Shown: one piece after another, positions 45,635 to 56,741 of the stretch | Numbering within the stretch: position 1 is the first letter of the stretch | Layout of the letters: each line of letters opens with the position of its first letter | Assembly: GCA_038093515.1 (NCBI GenBank) | Contig: JBBPSI010000113.1 | Coordinates: 1 to 64,000, forward strand | Origin: Butyriboletus loyo | Lineage: Eukaryota > Basidiomycota > Agaricomycetes > Boletales > Boletaceae | DNA: 64,000 bases | Direction: 5' to 3' | Made by a program: the position numbers and the translations under genes | The notes under the pieces: model-generated | Databases searched by the model: none | What the model was told of the DNA's origin: nothing | The model's input: only the letters and a program-made list of their open reading frames with translations

Positions 45635-46948
45635 CATGTCATGCTGCATCTGTGCACACACACTACATACTTGTAATATCCTATATAACTGGCCCAGTAA
45701 CATATGTATGTTTTTATCAAGAAGGAAGTTTATTGCCTTATTATCACCATGAAATATATCTCTGCTGCTCAAAGGCACAATATCCTCTCTCTAGCTTCTC
45801 TTGATATTTCCTCTAGGCAAATTGCATCCCATACTGGCCTAGGGAAGTCTACAGTGGCTAGGGTACCCCAAGAGATCCAACCTGACAAGAAGAAGCTTCA
45901 TGCTGGCTATTCTTCTAAGCTTACTCCTACCAACAAATGTGCTATTGTCCAGCAAATCATTACTGGCAAGGCCAAAAATGCAGTCCAGGCTACAAATTTC
46001 ATCAATTTCATCATTGAACCTCCCATCCCCTTACATACAGTGAGAAATGCCCTCAAGGAGGGTGCATTTAAAGGCTGTGATGAAGAAGAAAAAATGACTT
46101 CTTCTAATCAGCCCTGGAAAAAGTTGATTTGCCTTTGCTCTCAAGTATCAATAAGGACTGAATGGGACCAAAATAAATATAATTGGATCAGATGGACTGG
46201 AGTATATGTGTGGAAAAAGAAGTGAGAGGGCCTAACTGCCAGAGAGGTTAAAGGTGTGGTTGGGTTTGGAGTAAGTTTCCTAATGGTGTGGGGTTCACTG
46301 GAATGGGGGCATTAAATGAGGTTGAGGGGAGGATGGATGGTGAACAGTATGTGTAAATTCTAGAGGAAGAATTGCTATAACACATGGAGAAATCTGGAAT
46401 TTCTGAACATGATATCATTTTTCAGCAGAATAATGATCCCAAACATACCTCCAAAAGAGCCCAGAATTGGTTTGAGAAGCAAGGAATCAAGCTTCTGGGT
46501 TGGCCTGTACACTCTCCAGATCTCAATCCTATTGAACACACTTGGGGTCATCTGAAAAGATGCCTTTCAGTTTATTCAACTGCTCCTACATGGATTTATC
46601 AATTATGGGAAAGGGTGGAAAAGCAGTGGGGGAACATTTCTGTAAAAGAGTGTCAAATGTAGATAGAAAGCATTCCTAGAAGAATCCAAGAAGTTATTAA
46701 GGCCAAGGGAGGTCATACTAAGTATTAAATACCATTTCTTATATAAAGTCAAAGAACTGTCCCAATGAGTTGTCATTTTGATATGGCTTCTATTCAGTCA
46801 GATCTTATCCATATTGTTTGGCCCAGAGATCATTGAGAAAGGCCTTCCTTTCATACACCAATGACCTAACCTTAGGATTAGGTGCCAACTAAATATATTG
46901 TAATTAGTAAGCAACATGCAAACATTGGGACTGTTGTTTGAGCTACTA
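45635..46948 (+). pseudogene. Tc1-like element M, left end missing
   Basis: Transposase N-terminus from MKYISAAQRHNIL (45750) with HTH (ISSRQIASHTGLGKSTVAR), then a degenerate middle, then MEKSGISEHDIIFQQNNDPKHTSKRAQNWF.. and SPDLNPIEHTWGHLKRCL (catalytic Glu kept) to about 46725. The catalytic second Asp is Asn (QQNNDP, where L has QQDNDP). The right inverted repeat spans about 46735-46948, with inner gtcaaagaactgtcccaatg and outer cattgggactgttgtttgag. The left inverted repeat is absent next to the Copia LTR. Confidence 0.85.
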
Positions 46949-46950
46949 TA

Positions 46951-47860
46951 TTACTTGAAGTCCTACCACCAATTTCAATTTCCCCCATATTAAATCCTGA
47001 TGATATGCAACAACTGTCTCCTCAACCATCAGTCACACCTTCATCCTGGGTTATGCCTGAAAATCCACCATTACCATTATTTTTTGACCCCCCATCTCCT
47101 GACTCAGTTCATGAAGCACAACCACCTGTATTCTCTCCTCCATATTCTGGAGTTAAAAGAGAGACACCAGATACTGGACATAGATCATCTATATTGAATC
47201 AATACCAATACAAACATCAAATGATACCTCTTTTGGAAACTTCAGATTCATCCTTTCACTTTCTTACCTTCAACCAGAGTATATCCTGAACAAATCACTG
47301 AATTTCATAATTCTCCTCATCAACATCATCTGACACATGATGAATGTGCTTGAGGTTATCAATGTGACTTATATGATGAGTCCAATCAGGATTTACAATC
47401 TTGTGGTGTTCCAATCCCAACAATTACTGATCCAGATTTCTTACAGACAGGCAGGACTTTAATCCTCACCCTACTCACAGCTGTGTTCCATGGATTGTCC
47501 AAGACAATGCTTATGAGAATTGACCTCCAATTGAGATAGAATGTGATATACATTGAGGAATGGATCCAATTTAGGAGGAGTCTATTCCAACTCCACAACC
47601 AGTTAATCAACTGAGACCCACAAATGAAGGAAATGACTTAGGGCAGATGTACAGCACATATTGACTCTTTTGGATGCTTACAGAAGCTACAATGCACAGT
47701 ACACACATGGGCATCCTGGACACCATTTGAAAATGAGATTTCTTTGGATGATGTTAGTTCACACATACCCTAAGTACCTGATGTGCCTTCTCCTGCTATA
47801 GACTATCCCTTCATGTTAGTTATGTATGTACAATATGTTGTTGTATTTGTATAGCTATAA
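46951..47860. other. AT-rich stretch with a short open frame, unassigned
   Basis: A plus-strand open frame of 94 codons (47005-47289) is Pro/Ser-rich and not recognised. Further downstream, fragments can be read across frames (for example VPIPTITDPDFLQTG near 47408-47450). No domain is identified. It may be part of a decayed transposon adjacent to the Harbinger relic. Confidence 0.3.
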
Positions 47861-47869
47861 TGAACTTGT

Positions 47870-48300
47870 GTGATCACTATCACTATTATTCCCATTGTTC
47901 ATTGCATGATTTGCTCTGATAGTTGAGTAATCCTGCCATATTGCTTCAGCAATCCTATCACATAGTGCTCATGCCTTTGATGGCTCATTGTCATTTCCTT
48001 CACCATCCATATCAGCACCACCATAAGGAATTCCCATGCCACCTTCAGTGTCTTTATCTTCCTTATCAGAGATATGACCATTGATCTGAATAAAGTTATG
48101 AATGCACACAGGGCAATAGGAATCCATCCCTTAGAGAAGGGGTATGCAGGTAGGTGCAAGTAATAAGATCTCAACCTTTATTTTAATAATCCAAAAAGTT
48201 GTTCTATGACATTTCTTGCAGATGCATGACACAAATTAAAAAGTTCCTCCTTTAACATTGGCCTAGTGCACAATTTATCACTACTCACTTTCTTGATAAA
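47870..48300 (-). pseudogene. PIF/Harbinger transposase relic, C-terminal end
   Basis: Read across frame shifts on the minus strand: MLKEELFNLCHASARNVIEQLFGLLK (48260-48185), RLRSYYLHLPAYP, then VCIHNFIQINGHISDKEDKD, and a tail ending RIAEAIWQDYSTIRANHAMN. The order FNLxHxSxRNVIExxFGxLK, then CxIHNFI, is the signature of the C-terminal part of the DDE_Tnp_4 transposase of PIF/Harbinger elements. The catalytic Asp residues would lie upstream and are not recognised. No terminal repeats were found. Confidence 0.7.
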
Positions 48301-48539
48301 CATCATTGGTACTGTATTGCTAATAGCTGTGACTCTCCACTAACCTGACTGCAGATAGACACACTGTTTGTCTACCCATTATGGTAATAATGCTTCATGA
48401 CAGCAAGGAGCCCACCATGGATATATCTTCCCAGGGTCAATCAAATGTATTATGTGATTGATGGCTCACAATGGTGATAGCTCAGTCTCACTGGCCTTGG
48501 AACAGTGATTTAACTAACTTATACAATTGCTTTCGCACT

Positions 48540-48966
48540 GCTTTGACATGGTCATCTTGTTAGAGTTGTTTATTTCGCACTCTGCAGATTATGGACTGTC
48601 TACTTAGTCATCATGTTGTGTCTTGTTGTTGTAGCACTTCAGATGTAGCTCGGAGCCCACTGCCTTAGTTCCTCAGTTTCTGACAGTGAGCTCCAGGTAT
48701 GTGAAGTTAGTTCTACTTGAATATATAGTTTCTGACAGTGAGCTCCAGCTGAGAGAGTCCAGCTGCTAACACATTTCTAGAGTGTTACCTTAGTCATACT
48801 GTCAGCCACATTGTGGCGCATTATTTACAGTTGTTGTAGCGCTTCACATGTAGCTTGGAGTTCACTGTCTTTGTCTCCCAGTTTCTGACAGTGAGCTCCA
48901 GGTATGTGAAGTTAGATTTACTCGAATATAAAGTTTCTGACAGTGAGCTCCAGCTGTGAGTTTCCA
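48540..48966 (+). repeat. Tandem repeat R, two ~205-bp units
   Basis: The block tttctgacagtgagctccag occurs at 48677, 48729, 48882 and 48934: two pairs, each with 52-bp internal spacing, the pairs 205 bp apart. Surrounding sequence (gttgttgtagc.cttca.atgtagct.ggag.) is also duplicated. A single copy lies inverted at 26501-26751. It borders element F directly. No coding capacity. Confidence 0.75.
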
Positions 48967-49453
48967 GCTGTTAACAATTGGGGCCATGAGTGGTGGGGCA
49001 CAGAAACCCAATATGGTCATTGGACTGAAAGTAAAACTCTCTTTCCCTAGGGGCAAGAGTGACCAGGATGGGGCGGAGGACAGGGGCCAAGATGCCTGGG
49101 AGAAGCTGATCCACAATGTACCCGAAGCCTTCAACATGAAGAATGTTGAGGGTATATCCTCTAGCCTCCATCAGGGAGGTTTCCAGGGTGGTGGTGTATA
49201 TGGGGGGTTGGTTGTCTGGGCAGAGGCAGGTGTGAACGGTGTGGGCAAGGGCGTAGGACTGGTAGAGACTGGCGAGGGTGCAAAGGACATAGTCTCCAGT
49301 GAAATCCATATGTTGCTTTAAAGCATATGTAGTGATGGGGTTTTCTAAAACAGTGGCATAGAGGACATGACGTGAGGAGACTGGGAGGCATGAAGAGTGG
49401 ACTGGGGGTTGAGCAGGAAGTGGGGTGTTGTTTTCTGTGGGGGGAATAGCCAT
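48967..49453 (-). pseudogene. ORF3 of element F, N-terminal half
   Basis: ATG (MAIPPTENN) 7 nt after the pol TAA (49461-49463). The conserved N-terminal region is read without stops: LYATVLENPITTYALKQHMDFTGDYVLCTLASLYQSYA to LNILHVEGFGYIVDQLLPGILAPVLRPILVTLAPRE. Truncated at 48967 before the linker and knuckle. Confidence 0.88.
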
Positions 49454-49460
49454 CTTTGTT

Positions 49461-51730
49461 TTACGGAGAAGATGGGGAGGGAAACTCCTTGGGGTGGTGC
49501 AGCTTATAAGCCTTGAGCAAGGCCTGCGCATGGACCAGGTTCCTGTTTGGTTCCCAGGTGTTCTCAGCTGTGGAGTATCCTTTCCAGGACACAAGGAATT
49601 GGCAGCGTCCCTTGGAGCCTCAATGGGATAAGATCTTATCGATCTTGTATTCTTCATCTCCGTCTATTTCTTCCAGAGGGGGATTGGTGAAATTCGAACC
49701 ATGCTCCGCTGTTTCACAATAAGGAGTCAGCAGGGACACATGGAAGACATCATGGATCTTCCAGGTCGGTGGCAATGAGAGCCTGTAAGCCACAGGAGAG
49801 ACAACTTGTGTGATCTTGAACGGTCCTTCCTGTCTTGGGGCGAGCTTCTTTGACAGGTACCTGAGTTTCAGATTGCGCCCTTCCAACCAAACCTTATCTC
49901 CAGTCTTCCATGGGCGGAACTTGGAGAAGATCTGGTCCTTCATTAATCGTTGTGCCTTCTCATGGGCTTCCAAGGCTTCTGTTCGGGCTCCCATGAGTTC
50001 CGAGAGCCTGGACTCGAGGGCAGGAAGGAATGTTTTTCTGATTGGAGGATAGGATCTCAGTTTGTATCCAACCATCAGGGAGAATGGAGTCACGTTTGTT
50101 GAGGAGTGCATCATTGAGTTATGGGGAAACTCAGCCATAGGGAGCAGTTTGGCCCATTGTTCTGGATGACCATTGCAGAAGATCCATAGATAGATCTCTA
50201 ATTCCTGGTTGACGTGTTTGGTTTCACCATCGGTTTGAGGATGGTACACGGAGGAGAGGGCGAGGTCATAATCAAGGAGCCTCACGAGTTCTCTGGCGAA
50301 GGCGGATGTGAACTGAGGGCCTCAGTCTGAGATGCAGTGGGAGTGGAGGCCAAATTGAAGGAAGACAGTTTTGAAAAATAAGTTGGCGACTCCTGCTGCA
50401 TTGATATCTTTGTTGCAAGCGGAATAAATTACCCCCTTCGTAAGCCCATGGTCTACCATGACCATGACTGAATCATATCCTAAAGAGGGAGGAAGACCAG
50501 TGATGAGGTCGATGGAGACCTGTTCAAAGGGACGAGAGGCCATGCTGGCCAAAGGAGAGAGGGGAGGAATGGTCGGATGGGTATTAACCTTATGTGCCTG
50601 GCAAGTAGTGCAACTGGAAATGAAATGTCGGATGAGATTGGCCATGCCAGGCCACCAATAATCCTGCTGCACCAGGTTCTGGGTGCGGAATATCCCGCCA
50701 TGACCTCCAGTGGGACTTTCGTGCAGGGAACAGATGAGGTCAACACGGGCGGCTTCCAGGATGTAGCATTTCTTTCGGAAGTAAAGGTCATTGCCGTCAA
50801 AATCCCAATCACTGGCGTTCATCTTGGGGAAGAGGGGAGAATCTTCATAGAGGGCCTGCATGCACTGTTTGATCATGGGATCACTGGGGGAAGAGGCGGC
50901 AATCTTTTCTGCCAGGGTGAGATCAATCTTCCTGGTGAACAGGTTCTTGGGAAGAAGGGTGACTTCCTGGTTGTCGGCAGAGGTGTCGATGTCATCTCAT
51001 CGGGACAGGGCATCCGCAGGTCCCATCTGCGTGCTGGGGATGTGATGGAAGAACAGGTCGAAGTCCTGTAGGAACATTAACCAGCGTGCCTGCCGGCAGG
51101 ACAGCTTGTTGGGTTGGCAGAAATAAGTGAGATTCTTGTAGTCAGTGAGGATCTCCACTTGATGGCCAGTACCCTGAAGGTAATGTCGCCATTCTTCCAG
51201 AGCGTGGATAACTGCGAGCAACTCGCGATCGTAGATATCGTAATTACGCTCTGCTGGTGAGAGCATCTTTGATAGGTACGTGCAAGGATGCAGGTCACCA
51301 TTGACGTCCTTTTGCATAAGTACTGCTCCGGTGGTGGTGAGGGAGGCGTCCATCATGACAGCAAACAGCTTCATGATGTTGGGCATGGAGAGAACTGGTT
51401 GGCGCAAGAAGGATTGCTTGATCGCTTGAAACGCTTGTTCACAGGTGGGGGTCCAAGCCCATGTTGTAGCCTTTTTTGTCAAGTCGTGAAGCGGTTTTGC
51501 AATGTGGGAGAAGTCTTGGATGAACCTGCGGTAGAAGTTGCAGAACCCTATGAAAGACCTAACTGCTTTTACTGAGGTAGGGGGGTTCCATTCACGAATC
51601 GCCTTCAACTTGGTGGGGTCCATCTTGACTTGCCCTTCTCAGACCATCATGCCGAGGTATTCCACTTCCTTGGCGTCAAAGGAGCACTTCTCTAATTTGA
51701 GGAACAGTTTGTGTTCCCAAAGCCTTTCCA
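49461..51730 (-). pseudogene. pol: RNase H, integrase and chromodomain of element F
   Basis: RNase H (DASLTTTGAVLMQKD, YDIYDRELLAVI, LTDYKNLTYF) in 51370-51000; integrase zinc region (CTTCQAHKVNTHP near 50600), VSIDLITGL Asp, and a TGA after CISD (near 50322) at the same arginine codon as in A; Glu segment GETKHVNQELE; chromodomain at 49650-49510 (YKIDKIL.. and FLVSWKGYS-like in another frame). Open segments reach 220 codons. Confidence 0.9.
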
Positions 51731-51735
51731 AAACC

Positions 51736-52161
51736 TGTTACACTGGGCGCTAACAATCAGAACAGCAAGGAGGCACTCTGGAGTGGCCTCGAGACTCAAG
51801 AGACGATTCTGGGTGAGTCTCAGACTATGTCTTAGTGCGCACACTAAGAGTCTGGAAGTGAACTAATTGCTAGCAGATTGCTGCATAGAACTAGATACTG
51901 TACATGGTATGAAGACTGGGTCTTTATACTACTGGAGGTCTGCACACAGACCAGGTTCCTAATTGAGTCGTGAGAAGGAAACTACAAATGAGGAAGGAAT
52001 ATTCCAGAGAGTTCTGGAGTATGAAAGAAAGCGCGTCCGTGTGTGAGAAAGGATGACTAAGTAGGAACAGTTGTTACCGTTCAAGTGGAACTAGCAAAAG
52101 GCTAGGTGAATGTAGCAGTCCCAATGGTAATGGAGTGAAAAAGTAGACCACTACTGTAACA
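51736..52161 (-). mobile_element. Solo A/B-type LTR in RT of element F, TSD aaacc
   Basis: Reverse orientation, 426 bp, tgttacactg..tactgtaaca; flanked by aaacc at 51731-51735 and 52162-52166. Confidence 0.93.
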
Positions 52162-52166
52162 AAACC

Positions 52167-53018
52167 CGGATCATTCGGGCCTCATGTTCCTTTGTGGTGG
52201 CGGAATGGATTAGAAGGTCATCCATGTAGATAATTAACCATCCTTTGGCCATGAGGTCGCCGAAGATGTGGTCCATCAGCACCTGGAACGTGGCGGGGGA
52301 GTTACAAAGTCCAAAGAACATCACCGTTGGTTTGAACAGTCCCTGTGGAGTGATAAATGCTGCCTTCCAGCAGTCATTCGGTTTGATGAGGACATTGTTG
52401 TATCCCCAGCAGATATCCATTTTGGTGAAAATTCTTGATCCTTTGAGGCAGTTGACAAGGTCAGAGATGAGGGGGAGAGGGTAGGCATTTTTGACGGTAT
52501 GGGAATTCAGGTACCGGTAGTCCTGACAGGGGCATAGTGACCCATCCTTCTTTGATATGAAGAAGAATGGTGCTGCCTGGGGTGATTTGGAAGGAGTGAT
52601 TTTTCCAGACTTGAGATGTTCTTTGACAAAGGCTTTGCATGCCTTGGATTCCTTCGGGTTCAAAGGATAGACTTTAGCGACTTTAGGTACGAAGTCCTTG
52701 TCTAGGTTGATAGTGTGGTCGAAAGATCTGGATGGGGGTAACTCCTCGGTGTTCTTCTTGTCAAAAACATCTGCAAAGGACTTGAACAGGGTTGGGAGAA
52801 CTGCTTTCTCCTTGACAACTTGTGAAGCAATTTCAGTGGCAATGGTGGCCTTTCTGACAGGGTAGGCTTCCCTTGCTGAAGCGTCTACTCGCTTCTTCCA
52901 GAGCTTGGCGATCTTGGAGTCTGGGTCCAAGTCCAGGTACCATACTAGGTAACGCTGCGCAATTGCCTGAGGCAAGTTGTGTCAGGGCTTCTTTATTTAA
53001 TCTGGGAGATCAATATGG
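52167..53018 (-). pseudogene. pol: Reverse transcriptase of element F
   Basis: RT blocks from PQAIAQRYLVWYLDLDPDSK (52972) through LCPCQDYRYLN, FTKMDICWGYNN and YMDDLLIHS (near 52230-52204) to the LTR insertion. An in-frame TGA separates it from protease at the same position as in element A (AAG-CCC-TGA-CAC), with a TAA 12 nt before. Confidence 0.92.
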
Positions 53019-53440
53019 CCAGTGGCCCAATCCATTACCGGATTGGCTTCCCTTAGCCAAGGTAATCCCAGGATCATGTTGTCTTTTCCAATGTTGAGGA
53101 CTAGGAAGCTCTGTTCCTCCTTGGTTTCCCCAATTCTGATGGAGATGGTGACTTTATGTCAGATGACTCCTCCTTGATTATTTGACCCGTCCATGTTCTG
53201 CGCACAGAGTGGTTTGGGTAGCCGTTCCATTGGCAATCTTCTTCACTTCACTAGATCGTGGTCTATGAAGCATCTGCTTGCGCCACTGTCCACCAGGGCG
53301 AATGTGTCGACGATTTGTCCTCTTCATGTGCGAATATTGACACAGGAACTCGAATTTATTGTGCATGGGGGTTTAATAGTACTACAGGGGCGATTACATG
53401 GAGTGGAGAAGACGTCGAAACTTCCCTCTCTTCTAAAAAT
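53019..53440 (-). pseudogene. Protease domain of element F
   Basis: FALVDSGASRCFIDHDLVK (catalytic DSGA) near 53310-53255 and DNMILGLPWLREANPV near 53080. Interrupted by several stops. It begins in the -1 frame over the Gag stop (GAT-TTT-TAG) as in B. Confidence 0.85.
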
Positions 53441-54745
53441 CCTTGGGCCAAGCTTCGGCCACTTTTCCAGCTGCGATGGGTAGCCTTTCTTCTTCATTGC
53501 TAAAGCAGGCTTTGAGTACGTTCAGGACATCATCCTGCTGGGTGCCTTGACCCTTCAACTCAGACAAGTAGTCGATGAATGGGGAGGGCTTTGGTTCTGG
53601 GGGCATGATGATGGTGGCATGTGTACACTGGGGGTTGTGAGGGGGACGAGGGGGTGGTCCACAAGAGTTCTGGCCATTGTGAGGGGGGCGAGGATGGTTC
53701 ATGGAGTGGCATCCGACTTGGTGGCATATGAAGCATTTGTTCTGCTTCATGTACTCCATGCGTTGTACAGGAGTAAGTCAGATGGTGTCAACATCCATGG
53801 CATTTGGGTCTCTTTGACTCATTGAGGGCTTGGAAGAGGAGGAGAAGGTGGGAATATAATGTTTCCCAGTGTGGAGATCATCAATTCTTTTGTGTTGGGT
53901 GTGGAAGGCGGATGTTTTGTCAGCCCAGCCAGTGATGGTGGTAGGGACTTTCTTGCACAAGAGAACTGCTTCGGTGAGGTGAGGGTTGAGCCCTCGGATA
54001 AACCACTCAATGAGTGCCTTCTCATCAATGATTCCAGACTTGGCTGCGAGGAGTTGGAACTCCGTGACATAGGTATCATACCCATCTTTGCAATTGGTTT
54101 TGTTCTGGGTGAGATTCCCCAGATCAATACGGGTGCTCTCTCCTACATCAAAGGGATGGAAGACTCTCTGGAAGTCCTTGCAGACAGTCTTGAATTCTTT
54201 TTGGTGTTTGGTAGGGTTTCCATCTAGGCTGAGGGCCATCCAACCTTCGGAAAACATCTTTCCTTTTCCTTCACTCATTTTGGTGAGGAGGGCCCCGATT
54301 TTCGACTTGTCGTCGGGGAATGCGGTGGGATTCATGTTGAAGTAGGTCCACATGGTGAGGAGCCATCGGGAGGCATCTTCATTCAACCCTGAAAAGTCCT
54401 TTGGAACAATGTTTTTTCTTTCGCTGGACATGTCGTCGTCATTGTCGCCTGGGAAGTATGCAGGAGGGTAGTATGGCGGGGATGGGAAGTGGGATGTGTG
54501 GGGGGTTCTGTCAAGATAGTCGCTGTCATAGTCATTGTTGTCAGGCGCTTGTTCAGATCCTTGCCCTAGACCCTGGTCCTCAGGTTGGTAAGAGGGTTTG
54601 GGGTCAGGCTGGGGCTGAGGGTCTGGTTGGGCAGGAGAGTGGGGCAGCGACGGGTTATCAACGACAATGGGTTCTGGTTCGGGGGATGGAATGCGGAAAG
54701 AGCAACTGACGTGTCTTGAGTGTGGGGTGGTAATGGTGGGCGAGA
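53433..54745 (-). pseudogene. gag: Gag of element F
   Basis: N-terminal Pro/Asp-rich extension (54745-54432, no upstream AUG; the TTG found in A and B is TCG here), ATG at 54431 (MSSERKNIVPKDFSGLNEDASRWLL), capsid-like region to a TGA at 53778-53780 (arginine codon in B), then the Cys/His cluster (CFICHQVGC..H, near 53740-53700) and a tail ending ..EAWPKDF and TAG at 53433. Confidence 0.88.
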
Positions 54746-54848
54746 GGGGAGGGCAGCTTTACTGCTGAGAAGCAGAAGTGAGGTGAAGATCTAGTTCTTT
54801 TGTTATGTTTGGTGCTAACAACAAGAACTCTGAGGCAGCACTCTGGAG

Positions 54849-56411
54849 GAACTGTCCACATGTTCGCATGTTTTACATTAAATATCACTCAACACAATAA
54901 CCCCTGATCCTAACCCTAGGCAGTGGGTGTATGGAATATGGTACCCACGCTTGGCATTCTATTGGCCTAGTAATCAGGTAATATAGATAAGGTTTGATGG
55001 AATGCCAGCTATTTTAAAATGACAGGTCATGCATTAAGTTTTGATCACATATATTAGACCTTAGATGCTGTAATATCATTACATACATCCATCAAGGGTC
55101 CTATTATGTCACCTTTATGTAACTGAGTGTCAGCCAACATATAAAAACCCCATCCTCCCATGTTTATTTTCTCACCATCACCATGAAATCCATTTTCACC
55201 TCTCTAAGACAAAATATTATCTCTCTCTCCTCTCTTGGCCTTTCAACTAGGAAGATTGCCTCCCAGACTGGCCTAGGGAAGTCTACTGTTGCTAGAGTAC
55301 TCCAAGAGATCCAACCTGACAAGGAGAAGCTTCATGCTGGCTGTCCTTCTAAGCTTACTCCTACCAACAAATGTGCTATTGTCCAGAAAATCATTACTGG
55401 CAAGGCCAAAAATGCAGTCCAGGCTACAAATTTCATCAATTCCATCATTGAACCTCCTATCCCCTCACACACAATGAGAAAAGACCCCAAGGAGAATGCA
55501 TTTAAAGGCTGTGATGGAGAAGAAGAAATGTCATCTTCCAATCAGCCCTAGAAAAAGATGATTTGTCTTTGCTCTCAAGTATCAATAAGGACTGGAAGAG
55601 GATTATTGGGTCAGATGAGACCAAAATAAATAGAATTGGGTCAGATGGACAGAAGTGTATGTGTGGAAAAAGAAGTGAGAGGGCCTAACTGCTAGAGAGG
55701 TTAAAGGTACAGTCAAGTTTGGAGGAAGTTTCCTAATGGTATAGGGTTCAATGGAGTGGGGGCTTTAAGTGAGGTTGAGGGGAGGATGGATGGTGAACAG
55801 TATGTGTAAATTCTAGAGGAAGAATTGCTATAACACATGGAGAAATCTAGAATTTCTGAACATGATATCATTTTTCAGCAGAATAATGATCCCAAACATA
55901 CCTCCAAAAGAGCCCAGAATTGGTTTGAGAAGCAAGGAATCAAGCTTCTGGATTGGCCTGCACAATCTCCAGACCTCAACCCCATTGAACACACTTGGAA
56001 TCACCTCAAAAGATGTCTCTCAGCTTATAATAGCACTCCTATAGGAGTTCATCAATTATGGGAAAGGGTGGTAGTAGAGTGGGGGAATATTTCTGTGGAA
56101 CAGTGTCACAAATGGATAGAAAGCATGCCTAGAAGAGTTGAAGCAGTTATCAAGGCCAAGGGAGCTCATACCAAATACTAGATAGTGGAATTCTTGTAAA
56201 GTCAAAAAACTGTCTGCATGACCTGTTATTTTAAAATAGCTGGCATTCCATCAAACCTTATCCATATTACCTGATTAATGGGCCAATAGAATGCCAAGAG
56301 TGGGTACTGTATTTCATACACCCACTGCCTAGGGTTAGGATCAGGGGCTATTGCATTGAGTGATATTTAATGTAAAACTTGCAAACATGCGGACAGTTTT
56401 TTGAGCCACTG
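54849..56411 (+). mobile_element. Tc1-like element G, first ~15 bp of left repeat missing
   Basis: Left inverted repeat begins inside the outer motif (aactgtccacatg); right end ttttttgagccactg at 56411 followed by TA. Transposase: MKSIFTSLRQNIISLSSLGLSTRKIASQTGLGKSTVAR (HTH; ATG 55183), open to a TAG near 55549, then SDETKIN (first Asp, about 55613), degenerate middle, then FQQNNDPKHTS (second Asp changed to Asn, as in M) and SPDLNPIEHTWNHL (Glu kept), ending ..GAHTKY at 56181. Related to M and to the palindrome at 61365-62558. Confidence 0.88.
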
Positions 56412-56413
56412 TA

Positions 56414-56741
56414 TATGCTTTCTCATAATATATTACATACCTGTGACATAATAGAACCCTTACCTATGATACATAAGCACTTTACAGTATTCCAGGGTCC
56501 AATGTATGTGATAAGAATTTAAAGTCAAAGAATTGTCCCAATGAGTGACTGTTTTGATATGGCTATCATTCAATCAGATTTCATCCAAATCTTTTGCACT
56601 ATAGACCAGTTCTGTAGCCTTGAGTGTCATCATTCTTCCATACACCAGTGGCGTAGGGTTAGGATAGTGGTTATCAGGGAATATTATTGTTAGTGTAAAA
56701 CATACAAACATTGGGACAATTGTTTGAGCCACTGTATCTGC
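56414..56741 (-). repeat. Tc1-like terminal fragment H
   Basis: 5' subterminal region and inverted repeat of a minus-strand Tc1-like element of the M type: inner gtcaaagaattgtcccaatg (near 56525) and outer cattgggacaattgtttgag ending gccactg next to TA at about 56740. The coding part is gone, replaced by element G. Inserted in the family-C element. Confidence 0.75.

Larger units (their letters stand above)
48967..54848 (-). mobile_element. Element F: A/B-family Gypsy, nearly complete internal region
   Basis: Minus strand, from a 49-bp stub of the 5' LTR (54800-54848) through the primer site (revcomp agaactagat near 54788-54797), Gag, protease, RT, RNase H, integrase, chromodomain and the first half of ORF3, which breaks off at 48967. 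The 3' LTR is missing, replaced by repeat R; the 5' LTR is cut by a Tc1-like element. A solo LTR lies in RT (51736-52161). Confidence 0.93.

Noticed and set aside
48660..48960. CRISPR-like array because of regularly spaced identical 20-bp blocks
   Set aside because: Only four copies in two pairs, surrounding sequence is duplicated too, and the setting is eukaryotic; it is a tandem duplication.
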